64,000 nucleotides of DNA, taken from NCBI RefSeq assembly GCF_001006325.2, contig NZ_LBIA02000001.1, positions 3,473,501 to 3,537,500 on the forward strand, written 5' to 3'. The stretch's first letter is position 1; each line of letters begins with the position of its first letter. The notes beneath the pieces were generated by a model, which saw only the letters and a program-made list of their open reading frames with translations, ran no database searches and was not told the origin of the DNA. The stretch is from Afipia massiliensis. Lineage in GTDB: Bacteria; Pseudomonadota; Alphaproteobacteria; Rhizobiales; Xanthobacteraceae. Positions 1 through 9,356 of the stretch are shown piece after piece. The position numbers and the translations under genes are program-made.

Positions 1-726
1 CTGGGCCTGCGAAGGCGTCGTCATATACATCAGCATCAGCATGAAGCCCGAGCAAGCCACCAACTGGCCCCAGGACGCGCGCGAGAAGGCGAGCAGCACG
101 GCGAGGCTGACAATTCCCAGCCCAATCGCGCTGCGGAATGACTTCCAGAAAGATTGTGTTACGACTGTTTGCAGCAGGAACAGCGCCGGCAGGATCAGGT
201 AGGCGCCCAGCACGTTAGGGTCCTTAAACGTCCCGCGCGCACGGCTGTACAGCGTGAAGAGATCGTAACCGCCGCTCCCCGCGAGATGAAAGTATCCGGC
301 GATGCCGGCGAGGGACGCGAGCAGGGCCCCAAGTATCAGGCCGCGGCGAAGGGACTCAAGCCTGTCGGCGGTGTCCTCGGACAGAACCATCGCAAAGAAC
401 AGGGCTGTGATGGCGAGATACCAGGACGTGAGAATCCAGTTCAGAACTTCCTTTTTGTCCAGCAGGTAGATGGAACAGATCGTATAGCCCATGTTGAGAA
501 GGAACAGCAGGATCAACAGCGGAATGAAGACCGGGCGCATCCGCAAGCCGGTGGCAAAGAAGAAGATGACCGATGCCAGCGTGACGAGTTCGTATGGACT
601 TGGTTCGATGAAAACGATCGCTCCACCGACGCCGACGGCCCACATCAACGCACGCTGGATCGCCGCGATGCGGGGCGGCGTCACGGTGGCGGGGAGAACG
701 TAGTCTGTCGCGGCAAGTGAAGCCAT
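1..726 (-). CDS. O-antigen ligase/polymerase family membrane protein (3' end outside window)
   Basis: The reverse strand is open from an ATG at 726 to the window edge, giving 242 codons with no stop. The protein is strongly hydrophobic with repeated membrane spans. It carries the motif RGTFKDPNVLG (about residues 164-174) and SRASWG (215-220), typical of the Wzy_C/O-antigen ligase superfamily that polymerises or ligates lipid-linked glycans at the periplasmic face of the inner membrane. A GAAGAGGA Shine-Dalgarno-like stretch lies about 11 nt upstream. It is last in a reverse-strand series of polysaccharide genes, so polymerase of the same exopolysaccharide is the likeliest role. Ligase versus polymerase cannot be decided from the N-terminal part alone. 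Confidence 0.85.
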   Translation of the reverse strand, partial: MASLAATDYVLPATVTPPRIAAIQRALMWAVGVGGAIVFIEPSPYELVTLASVIFFFATGLRMRPVFIPLLILLFLLNMGYTICSIYLLDKKEVLNWILTSWYLAITALFFAMVLSEDTADRLESLRRGLILGALLASLAGIAGYFHLAGSGGYDLFTLYSRARGTFKDPNVLGAYLILPALFLLQTVVTQSFWKSFRSAIGLGIVSLAVLLAFSRASWGQLVACSGFMLMLMYMTTPSQAQ

Positions 727-817
727 GCGAACCGGAATCCTCTTCGCGCCTTCTGCGCGTCAGGTCAGTGATTTGAGCACGACGCCAGAAAGCGCTTCGC
801 GCTTTCCAGCATCCTGA

Positions 818-2395
818 TCAGTATGCGTTCTCACCCTTGATGAGTGCGAACGGCGTCTTGAAGAGGATGTAGAGGTCGAACAGGACCGACCAGTTCTCGA
901 TGTAGTAAAGATCGAACTCGACACGTTTCTGGATCTTTTCGTCGGTATCGACCTCGCCGCGCCAGCCGTTGATCTGCGCCCAGCCGGTGATTCCGGGTTT
1001 GACGCGATGGCGTGCGAAGTAGCCGTCGACGGCCTCGTCGAACAGGCGGCTCTGCAGCTTGCCCTGCACCGCATGCGGGCGCGGACCGACCAGCGAGAGA
1101 TTACCCTTGAAGACGACGTTGAACAGCTGCGGCAACTCGTCAAGACTGGTCTTGCGAATGAAGCGGCCGACCCGGGTGACACGCGTGTCTCCCTTGGTCA
1201 CGACCTTCGAGGCCAGTGGATCGGCCTGATCGTGAAACAGCGAGCGAAACTTGTAAACGTCGATGCGTTCATTGTTGAAGCCGTAGCGTTTCTGCAGGAA
1301 CAGCACCGGACCTGCACTGTCGAGCTTGATCGCCAGTGCGACGAGCGCCATGACCGGCGCAAGCAGGACGAGAATGATCGCGCCGACGACGCGATCGAAC
1401 GCCGACTTCAAGACCATGTCCCAGTCGGTGATCGGTTGTTCGAACACGTCGAGGGTTGGGACCTTGCCGAGATACGAGTAGGAGCGCGGACGGAAGCGCA
1501 GCTTGTTGGTGTGCGCCGACAGACGAATATCGACGGGCAGTACCCACAGCTTCTTCAGCATTTCCAGAATGCGGGTTTCGGCCGAGATGGGCAGCGCGAA
1601 CAGCACGAGATCGATCCGGGTGCGGCGGGCGAATTCAACGATATCGTCGATCTTGCCGAGCTTTGGCTGACCGGCGCAGGTTTCCAGCGCGCGGGAATCG
1701 TTACGGTCGTCGAACACGCCGAGTATCTGAATATCGGAATCGTCCTGCGCGTTGAGTGCGCGGATCAGATTTTCGCCGTTTTCGTCGGAACCGACGATGA
1801 TCGTGCGCCGGTCGAGCCGGCCTTCACGGGCCCAGCGGCGAACCAGTGCACGCAGCACCAGCCGGTCCGCAAACAGCGCGGACAATCCGACAACGAAAAA
1901 CGCCGAGAGCCAGACACGGGAGATCGTGTCGCCAAGCTTTGCAAAAAACGATGCGCCGATGAACAGCAGAAAAACGAGCGCCCATGACGATGCCATGCGC
2001 GTCATCTGGCGCAGTTGTCCGCGGAAGACTTGCACGTCGTAGATTTCAGCGGCCTGGAAGCTAATCACTGCGCAGGCGGCTACGCCGAACACGGCAGCGG
2101 CATACTGCCAGGAAAAACTGGCGCCCGGCATCACGTACCAGAAATACAATCCGAGCCCGACAGCGCTGAGCAGCAGGAAATCAACGATCCGTACGACGCC
2201 ACTGATGACGACCGTCGAATAAGCCTTGCTGACCTTTTCATTGGTCACCGCTAGGGCGGCTGGCGACAGCCGCTTGCGGCGCTCCAGCCGAGGCGCGCCA
2301 TCGGCAGCGCTCATCGTGGCTGCTCCCGTGGCAGCGTTCATCATCGTCCGGACGTCGATCGGTTCCACGGCAAAATTTCCGTTGCTTGCCGTCAT
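818..2395 (-). CDS. Undecaprenyl-phosphate glucose phosphotransferase-like sugar transferase (WcaJ/ExoY family)
   Basis: About 525 residues. The N-terminal third has four membrane spans, followed by a Rossmann-like region ([16 protein letters not shown]) and a C-terminal bacterial sugar transferase domain. That domain shows [43 protein letters not shown] and DLYYIENWS, the hallmarks of polyisoprenyl-phosphate hexose-1-phosphate transferases. The enzyme starts repeat-unit assembly by loading the first sugar phosphate on undecaprenyl phosphate. I chose ATG 2395; an in-frame TTG at 2410 is possible. It lies 91 nt upstream of the polymerase/ligase gene on the same strand. The sugar specificity (glucose or galactose) is inferred only from the family. 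Confidence 0.92.
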   Translation of the reverse strand: MTASNGNFAVEPIDVRTMMNAATGAATMSAADGAPRLERRKRLSPAALAVTNEKVSKAYSTVVISGVVRIVDFLLLSAVGLGLYFWYVMPGASFSWQYAAAVFGVAACAVISFQAAEIYDVQVFRGQLRQMTRMASSWALVFLLFIGASFFAKLGDTISRVWLSAFFVVGLSALFADRLVLRALVRRWAREGRLDRRTIIVGSDENGENLIRALNAQDDSDIQILGVFDDRNDSRALETCAGQPKLGKIDDIVEFARRTRIDLVLFALPISAETRILEMLKKLWVLPVDIRLSAHTNKLRFRPRSYSYLGKVPTLDVFEQPITDWDMVLKSAFDRVVGAIILVLLAPVMALVALAIKLDSAGPVLFLQKRYGFNNERIDVYKFRSLFHDQADPLASKVVTKGDTRVTRVGRFIRKTSLDELPQLFNVVFKGNLSLVGPRPHAVQGKLQSRLFDEAVDGYFARHRVKPGITGWAQINGWRGEVDTDEKIQKRVEFDLYYIENWSVLFDLYILFKTPFALIKGENAY

Positions 2396-2481
2396 GTAGC
2401 GACAGGCCAAGGGGAACCAAGGTTCCCAGCCTCTTGCGTAGCCAACAAATCGGAAGAATTGGTTATCTCGATAAAGATAGG

Positions 2482-3615
2482 TTAACGCGCGTTGAACGCG
2501 TCGCGATACCCGTTAAGCACTCCGTCGACCATCGCCTTCTGGGAGAAGTGAACAAAGATGCGTTCCCGCAGGTTCCGGGCGCGTTCGCGGGTCGCATCCA
2601 TGTTCGCCAATGCACTCTCGATCGCGTCGGCCATCGCGCCAATGCTGTTGGCCACGAAGAGTCCGCCCGTGTGAGGACCGAGGATCTCCGGAATACCGCC
2701 GACGCTGGCGGCGATCATTGGGATGCCGGCGGCTGCGGCCTCGATAACGACGTAAGGCATCGAGTCGCCGCGCGAGGGGACAACCAGCAGCTTGCCCTTG
2801 GAGAAACCGAAGCGAGCCCTCACATGGCCGATGAACCGTACGGCGTCGCCGACATTCAGGCGGCTGACGAGCGCCTTGAGGGCCTCGGTCTCTTCGCCGT
2901 CGCCGGCGAGTGTCAGTGTGATGGGTTTGCCGTCGGCCCGAAGCCGGGCAACGGCCTCAATCAGCAAATCCGCGCCTTTGATCTCGCGGAATTCACCGAC
3001 ATAGACGAGATCGGTCGCATCCTCCGAAACCGGAACCGGATCGAATTCGGATGCGGTCACGCCGTTGAACACGCAGCGGATCAGGCCTGCGGGCTTGCCG
3101 ATCACGCGCTGATAGGTGTCGCGCGCAAATGCGCTTTCGAACAGAAACAGTTCGGTCCGGTTCATCAGCGCGCGCTCCATCCGCGCATAGACGCCGCCCT
3201 TGAGCGTACCCGGTGGATAGTGCAGGGACCCGCCGTGCGGGGTGTAGACCCGGATCGCCTTCTTCGATTTGCCCTTCAAGCGCACGAAGGCACCGGCCTT
3301 CGCACCATGCCCGTGCAGCACATCCAGCTTGAGCGATCGGGCAAGCCGAAGGAAATGCAGGGACGTCACGCTATCGATGGGATGGGGCTCGCGGCGGATG
3401 GCAAGGCGATAGACACCGAGCTTGAGCTTGGGGCCGATCTCTTTTAGCGCGGCGTCTGCGCGCTCGCCGCCGGTGAGGCTGTCAGCCAGTATGCCGACTG
3501 CATGCCCGCGCTCGGCTTGCCCGACAGCAAGATCCAGAATGTGACGGAAAATCCCACCAACCGGCGCACGGACGGCGTGCAGAATGCGCAGCGGGGAATC
3601 AGGCGTGTCGGGCAT
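2482..3615 (-). CDS. GT4-family glycosyltransferase
   Basis: 377 residues with the GT-B layout. The N-terminal half has a glycine-rich acceptor loop (APVGGIFRHILDLA) and HGHGAKAG. The C-terminal half has YVGEFREIKGADLLIEA, LAGDGEE, VPSRGDSMPYVVIEAAAAGIP and SVGGIPEIL, the retaining GT4 nucleotide-sugar signature with the E-x7-E element. It should add a sugar to the lipid-linked repeat unit on the cytoplasmic face. Its start lies 2 nt after the stop of the export lipoprotein gene, so the two are probably co-transcribed. Donor and linkage cannot be told from sequence. Confidence 0.9.
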   Translation of the reverse strand: MPDTPDSPLRILHAVRAPVGGIFRHILDLAVGQAERGHAVGILADSLTGGERADAALKEIGPKLKLGVYRLAIRREPHPIDSVTSLHFLRLARSLKLDVLHGHGAKAGAFVRLKGKSKKAIRVYTPHGGSLHYPPGTLKGGVYARMERALMNRTELFLFESAFARDTYQRVIGKPAGLIRCVFNGVTASEFDPVPVSEDATDLVYVGEFREIKGADLLIEAVARLRADGKPITLTLAGDGEETEALKALVSRLNVGDAVRFIGHVRARFGFSKGKLLVVPSRGDSMPYVVIEAAAAGIPMIAASVGGIPEILGPHTGGLFVANSIGAMADAIESALANMDATRERARNLRERIFVHFSQKAMVDGVLNGYRDAFNAR

Positions 3616-3617
3616 CG

Positions 3618-4274
3618 TCAGAACCAGCGTTCGGCGACAACGACCGTGTCCCCGGGTTTCAGGAGCGTACCAGGCGGTACAACAGCCTGAGCGGTACCAG
3701 CTTCGCCCATCCGGGTTAATTTGATGCTGCTTCGCAAGGCGCGCGGCGTGAAGCCGCCGGCAATGGCGACTGCGCTCTCAATCGTCATGTTCGGGACATA
3801 CGGATATTGGCCGGGCGCGGCGACTTCACCTAAAATGAAGAATGGCCGGTACGTTTCAACCTCCACCGCGACATATGGTTCGCGCAGATAGCCGTTCTTC
3901 AAGCGGGACGTGACTGCGGCGGCGAGTCCGTTCGGCGTCAGCCCCCGAGCCCGAACCGCGCCGATCAGCGGCATCGTGATCGAGCCGCCTGCATCAACCG
4001 CGTATGTGTTGGTAAGGCCTTCCTGACCGTAGACGACGATGCGTAGCCGATCACCGGCGTCGAGGCGATAGGGTTCGTCGTGAGCGGCGTAGCGGTAGAT
4101 GGGAGGGGCCGGCGTTGTTGCGACACTCAGGGCACGTACGGGCTGGACCGGACCATAGGCAACCGCATCAAGACTGCCGTTGTCGATAACCGCCACCGGC
4201 GCAGCCGTCCGCATGCAGCCCGACACCACGAGCGCAAGGAGAAGACAGGCGAGGCGCGCGCGGCTGCGCTGCAT
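3618..4274 (-). CDS. Polysaccharide export lipoprotein (Wza/BexD-like)
   Basis: 218 residues. The N-terminus is a lipoprotein signal: an Arg-rich start, a hydrophobic core and a lipobox ending VVSGC, with Cys at about residue 20. A Poly_export domain follows (YRLDAGDRLRIVVYGQEGLTN, then GSITMPLIGAVRARG) and an SLBB-like segment (FFILGEVAAPGQYPY, IESAVAIAGGFTPRA). These proteins form the outer-membrane export channel for capsule or exopolysaccharide. ATG 4274 is preferred to an in-frame TTG at 4286 because it gives a normal signal peptide. It is divergent from the Wzc/GumC-like gene, with about 195 nt between the two starts. Confidence 0.92.
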   Translation of the reverse strand: MQRSRARLACLLLALVVSGCMRTAAPVAVIDNGSLDAVAYGPVQPVRALSVATTPAPPIYRYAAHDEPYRLDAGDRLRIVVYGQEGLTNTYAVDAGGSITMPLIGAVRARGLTPNGLAAAVTSRLKNGYLREPYVAVEVETYRPFFILGEVAAPGQYPYVPNMTIESAVAIAGGFTPRALRSSIKLTRMGEAGTAQAVVPPGTLLKPGDTVVVAERWF

Positions 4275-4469
4275 GGGAAAATCCAAGTAAGTATAGATTC
4301 TGATTAAGGACTTTCATGGTTAATAAAGCGTAACGCGCGTGCTGCATTGCAGCCAAAACCAAGCTCGCGAGCGCTGCGATTAACCCGGCAGCAACCTTAA
4401 TAGACTGTAATCGCGCCGGAGAAGACCAGCATTCGATTCAGTGCAGTAGCGTTCGGTGGAGAGTGTTCG
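4275..4469. promoter_or_regulatory. Divergent intergenic region of the polysaccharide locus
   Basis: About 195 nt separate the starts of the export lipoprotein (reverse) and the chain-length protein (forward). The stretch is locally AT-richer (4283-4330). It must hold promoters for both directions, but I see no unambiguous -35/-10 pair. A GGAGAG Shine-Dalgarno sits about 7 nt before ATG 4470. Confidence 0.4.
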
Positions 4470-6644
4470 ATGCGTTTTTCGTTGTGGCATGACTGGATGA
4501 GCAAGATGCCGTTCCGGGCCACGGCTGATGTCGCGCCGGATTCTGCGCCAGTCGTCGCCACACCCACACCTGCGCTTACGCCTGTGGCGCTGGCCGCCAG
4601 TCCCGAACTTGGCGACATCGATCTCCGTGCCATCTGGGAGGCGCTGGTCCGCAAGCGGATGTGGATTATTGTGCCCACCGCGCTCGCGTTCGCGCTGTCG
4701 CTGTTTGCCGTCAACATGATCACGCCGCGATACAAGTCCGAGGCACGCATCCTGATTGACGGACGGGAGAACGTCTTCCTGCGCCCGAATAGCGAGCGCT
4801 CGGAAGACCGCGGCAGCCTCGATGCCGAAGCAGTGACCAGTCAGGTTCAGTTGTTGCTGTCGCGCGATCTTGCTCGCGAAGTGATCAAGGCGAACAAGCT
4901 CGCCGAACTGCCTGAGTTTGATCCGGTGCTGCGTGGCATTTCGCCGCTCAAGACGCTTCTTGGTCTGTTCGGCCTCGGCCGCGATCCTTTCAAGATGACG
5001 CCCGAGGAGCGCGTGCTGGAGGCGTACTACGATCGGCTGACAGCCTTTGCGGTCGACAAGTCGCGCGTGATGGTGATCGAATTTCAATCGCGCGATCCGG
5101 AACTCGCTGCGCGTGTCACCAATTCCATCGCCGATGGCTATCTGGTGCTTCAGCAGGCGGCGCGGCAAAATCAGGCGAAGGCCGCCTCGCAGTGGCTGCT
5201 GGTCGAGATCGAGAGTCTGCGCAAGAAGGTCGCGGATGCCGAGGCGCGGGTCGAGGAATTTCGCTCCAAATCCAATCTCTTCGTCGGCACCAACAACACC
5301 ACACTGTCGAACCAGCAACTCGGCGAGTTGAACACCCAGCTCAACAGTGCACGGGCGCTGAAGTCCGATGCTGAATCGAAATCACGTTTGATCCGCGAAA
5401 TGCTTCAGAGCGGCAAGCCGATCGAGGCATCCGAAGTTCTCAATTCCGAACTGGTGCGCCGTCTGTCGGAGCAGCGCGTCACCCTTCGGGCGCAACTGGC
5501 GGAGCAATCATCGACGTTGCTCGGTGGGCACCCGCGCATCAAGGAATTGAAGGCACAGATACTGGATATCGATCGCCAAATCCGCGAGGAGGCTAGCAAG
5601 ATTTCCCGTTCGCTGGAAAACGATGCCCGGATCGCCAGCGCTCGAGCCGACGGCCTCAACGGAAGCCTGGACCAGCTGAAGCGTCAGGCGACATCGACCA
5701 ATGGTCAGGATGTCCAGTTGCGGGCCTATGAGCGCGAGGCGAAGGCGCAGCGCGACCTGCTGGAATCGTATCTTGCGAAGTATCGCGAGGCGACCACCCG
5801 CGAGAACATCGACGCTGTCCCGGCCGACGGCAGGATCATTTCCCGAGCCATCGTGTCGAATACGCCTGCATTTCCGAAAAAGCTTCCGACCGTGCTGATA
5901 GCGACCTTGGCGATGCTGATGCTGACCGGCGGTTACATTGCCACGGGAGAACTGTTGCGCATGACGGTGCCGCGCCCGGTTGCCGCCGTGCGGGCCCCGA
6001 TGGCGCCCTTACGTGATACGCATCCGCAAATGCCGGCGGGTATCATCGAAATCGAACGTCTGGTCGCGATGCTGCGTCAGGGTGGTGACGCTTCTCGAAA
6101 AGTCACCGTCATCGGCGCCCATCAGGATGAAAGCGTGACATTGGTTGCGCTGACGCTGGCGCGGCTGCTGTCGCGAAGCTCGAAAGTCGTGCTGGTCGAT
6201 CTTGCAATGGCGTCCCCGACGCTGGCCGCGGTGTCCACCGACCCGGCGTCGCCCGGACTGACGGAGTTGATGCAGGGTTCAGCTTCGTTCAGCGAAATCA
6301 TCACCAAGGATCGTCTGTCCGGCGTTCATATTGTCGGTGCGGGGCGCGAAACCTCCCAGCGCCAGCTGCTGCAGCTACCGAGGATCAACCTCGCGATCGA
6401 TGCGCTGTCGCGGGCTTATGACTTTGTCGTGCTGGATGCGGGCACTGCGACAGACCTGCCTGCGAGTGTCATCGCTGCGCAGGCTCATGCCGTCATCATC
6501 CCCGATCCGGCGATAACTGCGTCCGCGCGCGATGTGATGAAAAGTCAGTTGCTCGCGTCAGGCTTTATCGGCGTGACCATTCTCGATACGCCTTTGAAGG
6601 CAATGGACCTCGGCACGCCGGGCGAACGGGTCGCGGCGGCCTGA
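4470..6644 (+). CDS. Exopolysaccharide chain-length/co-polymerase protein (Wzc/GumC-like) with degenerate kinase domain
   Basis: 724 residues. A Wzz domain starts near residue 50 with a first membrane span (IIVPTALAFALSLFAV). A long periplasmic coiled-coil region runs roughly 215-430 and a second span lies near 470-492. The C-terminal cytoplasmic domain (about 530-724) resembles BY-kinases, with VVLVDLAMASPTL in the Walker A' position and YDFVVLDAG in the Walker B position. The P-loop position (residues 547-558, VIGAHQDESVTL) lacks GK[ST], and there is no C-terminal tyrosine cluster. It probably controls chain length without canonical tyrosine kinase activity. It partners with the divergent Wza-like lipoprotein. 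The ATG has a good GGAGAG Shine-Dalgarno. Confidence 0.9.
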   Translation: MRFSLWHDWMSKMPFRATADVAPDSAPVVATPTPALTPVALAASPELGDIDLRAIWEALVRKRMWIIVPTALAFALSLFAVNMITPRYKSEARILIDGRENVFLRPNSERSEDRGSLDAEAVTSQVQLLLSRDLAREVIKANKLAELPEFDPVLRGISPLKTLLGLFGLGRDPFKMTPEERVLEAYYDRLTAFAVDKSRVMVIEFQSRDPELAARVTNSIADGYLVLQQAARQNQAKAASQWLLVEIESLRKKVADAEARVEEFRSKSNLFVGTNNTTLSNQQLGELNTQLNSARALKSDAESKSRLIREMLQSGKPIEASEVLNSELVRRLSEQRVTLRAQLAEQSSTLLGGHPRIKELKAQILDIDRQIREEASKISRSLENDARIASARADGLNGSLDQLKRQATSTNGQDVQLRAYEREAKAQRDLLESYLAKYREATTRENIDAVPADGRIISRAIVSNTPAFPKKLPTVLIATLAMLMLTGGYIATGELLRMTVPRPVAAVRAPMAPLRDTHPQMPAGIIEIERLVAMLRQGGDASRKVTVIGAHQDESVTLVALTLARLLSRSSKVVLVDLAMASPTLAAVSTDPASPGLTELMQGSASFSEIITKDRLSGVHIVGAGRETSQRQLLQLPRINLAIDALSRAYDFVVLDAGTATDLPASVIAAQAHAVIIPDPAITASARDVMKSQLLASGFIGVTILDTPLKAMDLGTPGERVAAA

Positions 6645-6659
6645 GCTTTCGCGTCGGGA

Positions 6660-7886
6660 TTACGATGAGCGCGAGATGGCGTTGCGCAGAAGTTGCGCCA
6701 TATGCATGAGCGCGGGATTATGTTTCACAAGCCGTTTGGCGTGGGTCAGCGACGACATGCCGAGCGCCGCGAACTTGCCTCGCGCGGTCAGCGGAATAAA
6801 GGCATCCGATAGCGGTTCGTCGTCCTTGCAGAACGTCATCTTGTACTCGTCCGACCCGACGCCGAAATCGAGCGAGCTGTAGCCGAGATCGCCGAAGTGA
6901 TCGATCATGTAGCGCAGCAGGATCAGGCCGGGGCTGTAGCGAGCATTCTCAGAGATCGTATACGTGTTGAACATGGTTGAAAACCGCTCGCCGTCCGCCA
7001 CGCAGGCGAAGATCGAAATCAATTCTGCTTCGCATTCCAGTGCGTGAAGCTCGATGGCGCGTCCGCCGTTCGGAAGCTTTGCCATGCACGCGTCACGAAC
7101 GAACGCCTTGGTGGCTGGATCGGAAAAGATGTCCGGCAATTTTGAAAGCGCCATTCGCTGCGGCTTGATGACAAAGAAGCTGTCCAGCAGGCGGTTGATG
7201 TCGTCGTCGATCGTTGCGACGAAATAGCGATAGCCCGGAAGGGCCTGGAGCTTGCGCTCCTTGTTGCGCAATCGCCGCCTTGTTGACGTGCTGACGCGTT
7301 CTTCCGGCTTGCAACCGGGAACCATGGTCATCATGGGGCAGGGATTGGTCGACGGCTGCGCGGCAAGCGATGACAGCGGGTTAGCGATATTGCGCCATCG
7401 TTTCGGCTGCTGCGTGAAGGCCAGCACGTCGACGCCATCCGGCTGCATGCGAATGGCCGCGATCAGCGCGTTGAGTTCGGCTGCAGAGATTGTTTCCGCG
7501 AAATCGCGACGCCACAGCGCCATGTTGAACGTCGGATGCTTGCCGCCCATGAAGCGGGCGACTTTCGCACCGTTCTCTCGGTAGATAATGAGCGGGAGCA
7601 GCAGCAGCGGCTGATTGTTCGCATCGCTGGCAACGACGACGAAGGGTGCGGCGCCTTCATGCTTGCCAACGCTTTGCTGCCAGGCATCGAGAAGCTCGAA
7701 GCGCTGATAGGGGGTAGCGAGAAAATCGGCTCCTTCGAACGCTCTCCAACTCGTCTCGGCCGCAGCCATGTCGCGAATGACATCGACGCGCGCGATACGG
7801 CCCGCAACGGGATACGCCGGAGAGTTTGCGTCGGAGCCGTGAAGTTCTGCAGCCATGGCCATCAGAGGACCTGAATTCTTGGGCAT
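6660..7886 (-). CDS. GNAT/FemAB-like acyltransferase (CelD/BioF2-like)
   Basis: 408 residues, soluble. The central and C-terminal part has the Acetyltransf_6/FemAB-like arrangement: TRRRLRNKERKLQALPGY, then RAIELHALECEAELISI, then YTISENARYSPGLILLRYMI and LDFGVGSDEYKMTFC. Members are often found in exopolysaccharide or cellulose loci, where they are thought to acylate the polymer or a precursor. It is convergent with the chain-length gene (15 nt between stops) and its start is about 100 nt from the divergent deacetylase-like gene. The start is uncertain: ATG 7886 is used, and a downstream Met (MAAELHG) is an alternative. The substrate is unknown. Confidence 0.8.
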   Translation of the reverse strand: MPKNSGPLMAMAAELHGSDANSPAYPVAGRIARVDVIRDMAAAETSWRAFEGADFLATPYQRFELLDAWQQSVGKHEGAAPFVVVASDANNQPLLLLPLIIYRENGAKVARFMGGKHPTFNMALWRRDFAETISAAELNALIAAIRMQPDGVDVLAFTQQPKRWRNIANPLSSLAAQPSTNPCPMMTMVPGCKPEERVSTSTRRRLRNKERKLQALPGYRYFVATIDDDINRLLDSFFVIKPQRMALSKLPDIFSDPATKAFVRDACMAKLPNGGRAIELHALECEAELISIFACVADGERFSTMFNTYTISENARYSPGLILLRYMIDHFGDLGYSSLDFGVGSDEYKMTFCKDDEPLSDAFIPLTARGKFAALGMSSLTHAKRLVKHNPALMHMAQLLRNAISRSS

Positions 7887-7989
7887 TTCGAGATTTGCGG
7901 CTTTGGCCGACCTTATTCAAAGAAATGTCAACAAAGAGTAATGAGAATAGGAGCGTGACCGGACACCGGCTCGCAAGAAGGATGAACAC

Positions 7990-9054
7990 GTGCTGTTTCG
8001 AAGGGCTATGCTTGCGGATATGGGGCTGGAGTTGGCTTATTTCAGCGGCCTGTCGCATATCTTCGGACGAAGAACCGGTGGGGTCGGCGCCATCCTCAAA
8101 TTCGAACACGTCAGGCCGCGGCGCGGCGATCCGTTCCAACCGCTACGATCGCGCGACATCACCCCTGAATTCCTCGATCGAGCCATCTCGGCGCTGAAAC
8201 GCTGGAAACTTGACTTTGTGTCCATTGATGAGGCGGCTGAACGCTCCCGGCAGGCTGCCCTTGCACGCCGCTTCTTGTGTTTGACGTTCGATGGCGGCCA
8301 TCGCGATTTCATGACCTTCGCCTATCCGGTGTTGTCGCGTCACCGCGTGCCGTTCGCGCTGTATCTTCCTACCGGCTTTATCGACGGGATCGGCAAGGCG
8401 TGGTGGCTCGCGCTGGAGCAGGTTGTCGCGCGCAATGCCCGGATTGGGCTCGTGATGGATCGTACCGAACGGCACTTCTTCGCAGCCAGCCTCGCGGAAA
8501 AGTATCAGCTTTATGGTGTGCTGCACGCCTGGATGATGACCCTGTCGCCCGACGATGTCGCTATTGCAATCGGTGACCTGTGCGGCCGTTACGGCGTGGA
8601 CCTCTACGCGGCTTCGCAGGGCGCAGCGATGAACTGGCAGGATCTCGTCAAGCTGGCGCGCGATCCGCAGGCGACCATCGGAAGTGCGACCGTCAACTAT
8701 CCAAATCTCGCGCGTGCAAAGGGCACAACGGCCCTGAGAGAAATGACCATGGGCCGGACGGTGCTGGAAACCGCGCTCGATGGTCCGTGCCGGCATTTTG
8801 CCTATCCGTTTGGCGGACGAGATTGTTTCGGTCCCCGCGAAATGATGTTGGCCCGGGAGGCGGGGTTCGCCAGCGCGGTGTCCGCAGGGCAGGGAGTTGT
8901 GCGGTCAGACGGTCAGTCGGATCTGATGGCTTTGCCGAGGATCGCCTGGGACGGACGGCGAAGCTCACTCCGCGCGCTGCGTGTGGTCCTTTCGGGTCTC
9001 ACCAGCAGGGCGCCGAAACCGCAAACGCCGGAACTTGCCGCAAACTACGGCTGA
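7990..9054 (+). CDS. Polysaccharide deacetylase-fold protein, probably catalytically inactive
   Basis: 354 residues with the NodB-type homology region. LTFDGGHRDF occupies the motif-1 position (residues 98-107), IGSATVNYPNLA the motif-2 position (230-241) and HFAYPFGGRD the motif-3 position. In active CE4 enzymes motif 1 is TFDDG and motif 2 is H-[ST]-x-x-H. Here the metal-binding Asp is Gly and the two His are Ala and Tyr, so all three metal ligands are missing while the groove motif is kept. The GTG start at 7990 is supported by AAGAAGGA 7 nt upstream; ATG 8008 is an alternative. It may bind polysaccharide rather than deacetylate it. Confidence 0.85.
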   Translation: MLFRRAMLADMGLELAYFSGLSHIFGRRTGGVGAILKFEHVRPRRGDPFQPLRSRDITPEFLDRAISALKRWKLDFVSIDEAAERSRQAALARRFLCLTFDGGHRDFMTFAYPVLSRHRVPFALYLPTGFIDGIGKAWWLALEQVVARNARIGLVMDRTERHFFAASLAEKYQLYGVLHAWMMTLSPDDVAIAIGDLCGRYGVDLYAASQGAAMNWQDLVKLARDPQATIGSATVNYPNLARAKGTTALREMTMGRTVLETALDGPCRHFAYPFGGRDCFGPREMMLAREAGFASAVSAGQGVVRSDGQSDLMALPRIAWDGRRSSLRALRVVLSGLTSRAPKPQTPELAANYG

Positions 9055-9257
9055 GGATCCGGCCGCGACATCCATGCGATCAGAGGCATCGCGGGGAGGA
9101 CCCAGCCCAGACCGGCGACCACGTAAAAGATCGCCTGAGCCAGTTTCGATGCGGCCAGCCAAGGCGTCTGGGCGATTGCCATGCCCGCCAGCGACCAGAC
9201 AATGACCAGCACCAGAAGGCCGATGGTTCCGATGAATTTTCGTTTGCGGATTGTCAT
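9045..9257 (-). CDS. DUF2842 family small membrane protein
   Basis: 70 residues from ATG 9257: MTIRKRKFIGTIG, then two hydrophobic spans (LLVLVIVWSLAGMAIA and AIFYVVAGLGWVLPAMPLIAWM). Basic N-terminus, two spans and a short polar tail match the alphaproteobacterial DUF2842 family of unknown function. Its 3' end overlaps the 3' end of the convergent deacetylase-like gene by 10 nt. It is divergent from the heme A synthase gene, about 100 nt away. Confidence 0.75.
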   Translation of the reverse strand: MTIRKRKFIGTIGLLVLVIVWSLAGMAIAQTPWLAASKLAQAIFYVVAGLGWVLPAMPLIAWMSRPDPQP

Positions 9258-9356
9258 AACAGAATTGTGCTGGAGGCTGTAAACACGCGGCTTGCGTGAA
9301 AGAGTGCGGCGACTATAAGGACCGCGCGAATTCATTCAAGGCTGCATTTTCGGATC

